Source: Paenibacillus aceris (lineage in GTDB: Bacteria; Bacillota; Bacilli; Paenibacillales; NBRC-103111). Taken from it: a stretch of DNA of 64,000 nucleotides. Positions within the stretch are counted from its first letter, which is position 1. Each line of letters begins with the position of its first letter. This document shows, piece by piece, positions 61,921-64,000 of the stretch. The stretch covers positions 117,133 to 181,132 of the forward strand of contig NZ_JAGGKV010000015.1 in assembly GCF_017874035.1 (NCBI RefSeq). Direction: 5' to 3'. A program made the position numbers and the translations under genes. The notes below the pieces were generated by a model, which ran no database searches, was not told where the DNA came from, and worked only from the letters and a program-made list of their open reading frames with translations.

Positions 61921-62259
61921 TTAATATGGATATGGATATGGGTATGGGTATGGACATGGGTATTGGTATGGTGGATATGGGCAAGGGTATGGATAGTAGG
62001 TTGGATAACTAGGATATGGTGTAGGAATTGGAACGACAATAGGGACTACGTTAAAGTCGTGAAAATGTCCGTGGCCAACACCCCCATGAAATCCAGGACC
62101 AACTCCACCATGGATACCATGGCCCACACCACCATGAATTCCAGGACCAACTCCACCATGGATACCATGGCCAACACCACCATGAATTCCAGGACCAACG
62201 CCACCATGAATACCTCCTCCAACAGGTGGGCGCAATTCTTCCTCGTTAGATGTTAACAT
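61921..62259 (-). CDS. Gly-His-rich and Pro-Tyr-rich repeat protein (spore-coat-like)
   Basis: ATG 62259, 10 bp after GAGGAG, gives 112 residues. After a short charged start (MLTSNEEELRPPV) come six near-identical GxGIHGGV octapeptides (residues ~14-62), then HGHFHDFNVVPIVVPIPTPY and a C-terminal Pro-Tyr run with two Cys (PYPCPYPPYQYPCPYPYPYP). Such Gly/His and Tyr/Pro-rich low-complexity proteins are common in Bacillales spore coats and exosporium. His clusters may bind metal. Function is inferred only from composition. Confidence 0.7.
   Translation of the reverse strand: MLTSNEEELRPPVGGGIHGGVGPGIHGGVGHGIHGGVGPGIHGGVGHGIHGGVGPGFHGGVGHGHFHDFNVVPIVVPIPTPYPSYPTYYPYPCPYPPYQYPCPYPYPYPYPY
62070..62214 (-). 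repeat. In-frame 48-bp tandem repeat (24-bp subunits)
   Basis: About three copies of a 48-bp unit, itself two 24-bp halves encoding GPGIHGGV and GHGIHGGV. DNA identity between copies is very high, so the array is likely to vary in copy number without changing frame. Confidence 0.8.
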
Positions 62260-62744
62260 ATAGCAATCACTCCTCATTTCTATCGCGGTTATTTACCTAA
62301 TGTAATGTATGTGTGAATGCCTATTTTGTGAAAACTCCTCTAAAAAAAAGCGTCTTCCTACATACAAATAACCTTGAAAGCCAAAGTTGTCCCTAAAGGA
62401 CATGCTAAATTGATCCCTATTTCCGCTAAACCATTGAGGCTTCTGGGGCAAATTGAGGATATCGGATTGACACATCTATGATTAAGCAAGTCGCTCCTCC
62501 CATTACAAAAATGAATGATATGCAAAACCACTAACGATTGAACTAACGTTTCTGTTTACATAATAACGGCTGCCCTAGGGCAGCCGTTTCAAGTTTGTTT
62601 TGTCAGATTTCATGGACTTCATTGGAGAACTGTTAGAATAATTCCGTAAATACAATGAATTGCTTAAATAATGGCGCAGTTGGTAGTTAGAAATAGTTGT
62701 AAGACTTATTTATTCCAATATACTTCTTTGATAACTGCCCATTT
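62260..62744. other. 485-bp intergenic region, no convincing gene
   Basis: A 60-codon minus-strand frame at 62293-62475 lacks a ribosome site and known sequence. The terminator of the stalk protein gene lies at 62565-62588. Nothing else was identified. Confidence 0.5.
62565..62588. terminator. Perfect 24-bp palindrome, probable terminator
   Basis: AACGGCTGCCCTAGGGCAGCCGTT is a perfect palindrome, about 155 bp past the stop of the stalk protein gene. Plus-strand TTCAAGTTTGTTTT and minus-strand TTATTATG follow; no long T run, so efficiency is uncertain. Confidence 0.55.
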
Positions 62745-64000
62745 TTAAGGAATCTTAACTTCGAGTTCACTCAGATAATTAGTTGTGGATACTCCTTTAG
62801 GAGGACCGAATTCGAACTCTACAGACTCTGCATATTTACCGGCGGAGTCACTAATCTGCAACGAAATTGGCGCATGCCCTTCCGGCACCCATCTGGCAGT
62901 AGCCTTGTAGCGGCCAATTGGTATTTGATCAATGCCAGCTCCACCTGAAATCGGTCCTCCTCGCTTCGTTATCGTTTGACCTGGACTGCCATCGAGCAGC
63001 GGGCCGACGGGTGTCAACGTTACTTCCAAATCGCTCATATCGAACTCCGGAAGCGAATCGTCCGAAGATGTAAAATTCGGATAAATATAAATTTGCCCAT
63101 CAAATTTGTTCCAGGTAAAGTCGCGGACGGCTCCTGTACTTCCTGAAAGCGGGAGATCCTTGTTCGCGTTTAAATGAAAGGTATAGTCCTTTCCGTTAAA
63201 TGTTTTAGTCACATCGGCACCCATTCGCCATGTTGTAGCCATCTGAGGTAATTCAATCCGATAGTGTCCCGATTCATCGGTAACTCCGAGGATATTACTG
63301 TCATAAAGCAATGTGTTATCGGCATAAACGACGATATCAGGGATGGGTTGACCTTTTGCATCGCGCACATAACCTTTGACGACATAGGGCTCAACCTCCT
63401 CTTTCACAGGATCGGGGATTGGAGCAGGAGAAGGGACAGGTGTTGGTGTTGGTGTTGGTGTTGGTGTTGGTGTTGGTGTTGGTGTTGGTGTTGGTGTTGG
63501 TGTAGTTGGTGCATCTGCTTCATCAATCCGAACTGTCGCCTCGTTGCCACTCCTGGAGTAAGTCACCTGGTAACCGCTGTTTTCCGCTACAAAGCGAAGC
63601 GGGACTAAGGTGCTGCCATTCAGGATTTGTGCAGGGACATCCAAGCTCACGTTTTTACCATTCACGATTGCGGTTGTGCTATTAATTGTCAACACAATTG
63701 TGAGACCGTCCTTGATTCCAATTGCCTGTTGTGACGATTCAGTCTCCTTCCAATTTACCTCGAAGCCAAGCGTCTCGAATAATGTACGGAACGGGACGAG
63801 TGTTGAACCATCTTTCAATAGCGGTCTTGCTTGATCAAATTGAAGCTCCTGACCATTGAAGAGCACATGAATCAACGGACTATCTGGAGCTGGGCTCGAT
63901 ATAGGTGGTGTTGGTGTTGGTGTTGGTGTTGGTGTTGGTGTTGGTGTTGGTGTTGGTGTTGGTGTTGGTGTTGGTGTTGGTGTTGGTGTTGGTGTTGGTG
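62745..64000 (-). CDS. Stalk-domain surface protein with Thr-Pro linkers (partial, N-terminus off the right edge)
   Basis: The frame is open to the right edge and at least 418 codons long. Reading from the edge: a Thr-Pro tract of about 16 repeats or more, a linker PISSPAPDSP, a copper-amine-oxidase-N-like stalk domain (DGSTLVPFRTLFETLGFEVN and NGSTLVPLRFVAENSGYQVT), a second Thr-Pro tract (~11 repeats), then a carboxypeptidase-regulatory-like fold (VVKGYVRDAKGQPIPDIVVY) and a beta-rich end. It is likely an exported wall-associated protein; the signal peptide would be outside the window. The two tracts are (GTTGGT)n on the plus strand. Confidence 0.85.
   Translation of the reverse strand, partial: PTPTPTPTPTPTPTPTPTPTPTPTPTPTPTPPISSPAPDSPLIHVLFNGQELQFDQARPLLKDGSTLVPFRTLFETLGFEVNWKETESSQQAIGIKDGLTIVLTINSTTAIVNGKNVSLDVPAQILNGSTLVPLRFVAENSGYQVTYSRSGNEATVRIDEADAPTTPTPTPTPTPTPTPTPTPTPTPVPSPAPIPDPVKEEVEPYVVKGYVRDAKGQPIPDIVVYADNTLLYDSNILGVTDESGHYRIELPQMATTWRMGADVTKTFNGKDYTFHLNANKDLPLSGSTGAVRDFTWNKFDGQIYIYPNFTSSDDSLPEFDMSDLEVTLTPVGPLLDGSPGQTITKRGGPISGGAGIDQIPIGRYKATARWVPEGHAPISLQISDSAGKYAESVEFEFGPPKGVSTTNYLSELEVKIP
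63432..63504 (-). repeat. Thr-Pro hexanucleotide repeat tract 1
   Basis: Plus-strand GTTGGT repeated about eleven times, coding (Thr-Pro)n on the minus strand, flanked by PVPSPAPIP. Hexamer units preserve the frame if the number changes. Confidence 0.85.
63904..64000 (-). repeat. Thr-Pro hexanucleotide repeat tract 2 (runs off the edge)
   Basis: At least sixteen GTTGGT units on the plus strand, continuing past the end of the window. It encodes a rigid Thr-Pro linker before the stalk domain. Confidence 0.85.

Noticed and set aside
62070..62214. Possible CRISPR-like direct repeat array
   Set aside because: Repeats are contiguous, coding and have no spacers; they are an in-frame protein repeat.
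61909..62256. Plus-strand frame with Trp-Ile/Val runs and Ser-Thr-Met repeats
   Set aside because: This is the antisense reading of the Gly-His/Pro-Tyr tandem repeat; the minus-strand frame has the start signals and terminator.
62293..62475. 60-codon minus-strand frame
   Set aside because: No ribosome site, no family, and ordinary intergenic composition.
63264..63608. Plus-strand frame with long Cys-Trp runs
   Set aside because: Artifact of the (GTTGGT)n tract read on the wrong strand; the minus-strand stalk protein is the real gene.

Overview
The window looks like the chromosome of an endospore-forming Firmicute of the Paenibacillaceae (Paenibacillus, Cohnella or a near relative). The evidence is a gerA-type germinant receptor operon, a GerPA/GerPF-family protein, a 30-residue YjcZ-family sporulation peptide, a YtaF/MntP-like membrane protein, strong AGGAGG ribosome binding sites, sigma-A promoters of the TTGACA-N17-TATAAT type, stalk proteins with copper-amine-oxidase-N-like domains, and an Lpl-type sugar ABC transporter next to a membrane-bound AraC regulator. 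I saw no rRNA, tRNA, CRISPR array, transposase or prophage. Most genes lie on the minus strand. The region is accessory in character: many one- or two-gene regulator/enzyme cassettes, several visibly decaying genes, and hairpin terminators between units.

Layout. 1-1.2 kb: a pentapeptide-repeat protein (runs off the left edge) behind a decayed PadR regulator whose promoter is intact. 1.3-4.6 kb: a tetR-rph pair, where the enzyme resembles rifampin phosphotransferase. 4.7-5.5 kb: remnant of a MATE efflux gene. 5.6-18.3 kb: small metabolic and detoxification genes (ArsR plus quinone-type oxidoreductase, DinB, two VOC proteins, alpha/beta hydrolase, two nucleotide-sugar/NmrA-like SDRs, GyrI-like protein, WYL regulator) and a secreted SH3-like repeat protein. 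19.5-29.6 kb: a carbohydrate unit with two ABC permeases, a lipoprotein binding protein, a membrane AraC sensor, a GH78-type alpha-L-rhamnosidase and a cytosolic AraC regulator, converging on a PhyH dioxygenase. 29.9-31 kb: GerPA/GerPF-like and YjcZ-like spore genes and a frameshifted PpiC-like remnant. 31-37 kb: amidase, a tetR/MFS efflux pair with two matching operators, a TIM-barrel sugar isomerase, and a DUF4267/HxlR pair. 37-48.4 kb: RodA/FtsW family, YtaF, stalk protein, two Nudix hydrolases, acyltransferase-3, metallophosphoesterase, HAD nucleotidase, methyltransferase, GNAT. 48.5-49.6 kb: two coupled but broken methyltransferase genes. 49.6-53.3 kb: gerAA-gerAC-gerAB. 53.5-56.2 kb: a second rph-like gene with an unusual leader. 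56.4-58 kb: a tetR/SDR pair sharing an operator. 58.2-61.8 kb: a LiaSR/DesKR-like two-component system divergent from a membrane protein. 61.9-64 kb: a Gly-His/Pro-Tyr repeat protein and a stalk protein with Thr-Pro linkers that runs off the right edge.

The best leads are regulatory or structural: an opposing promoter, palindrome and terminator in the second rph leader; two matched TetR operator sets; a lone TGA at the usual Cys position of a methyltransferase motif I; two genes apparently lacking a canonical start codon; and an unexplained pair of paralogous two-helix membrane proteins about 39 kb apart. I did not find a clearly new multi-gene system.
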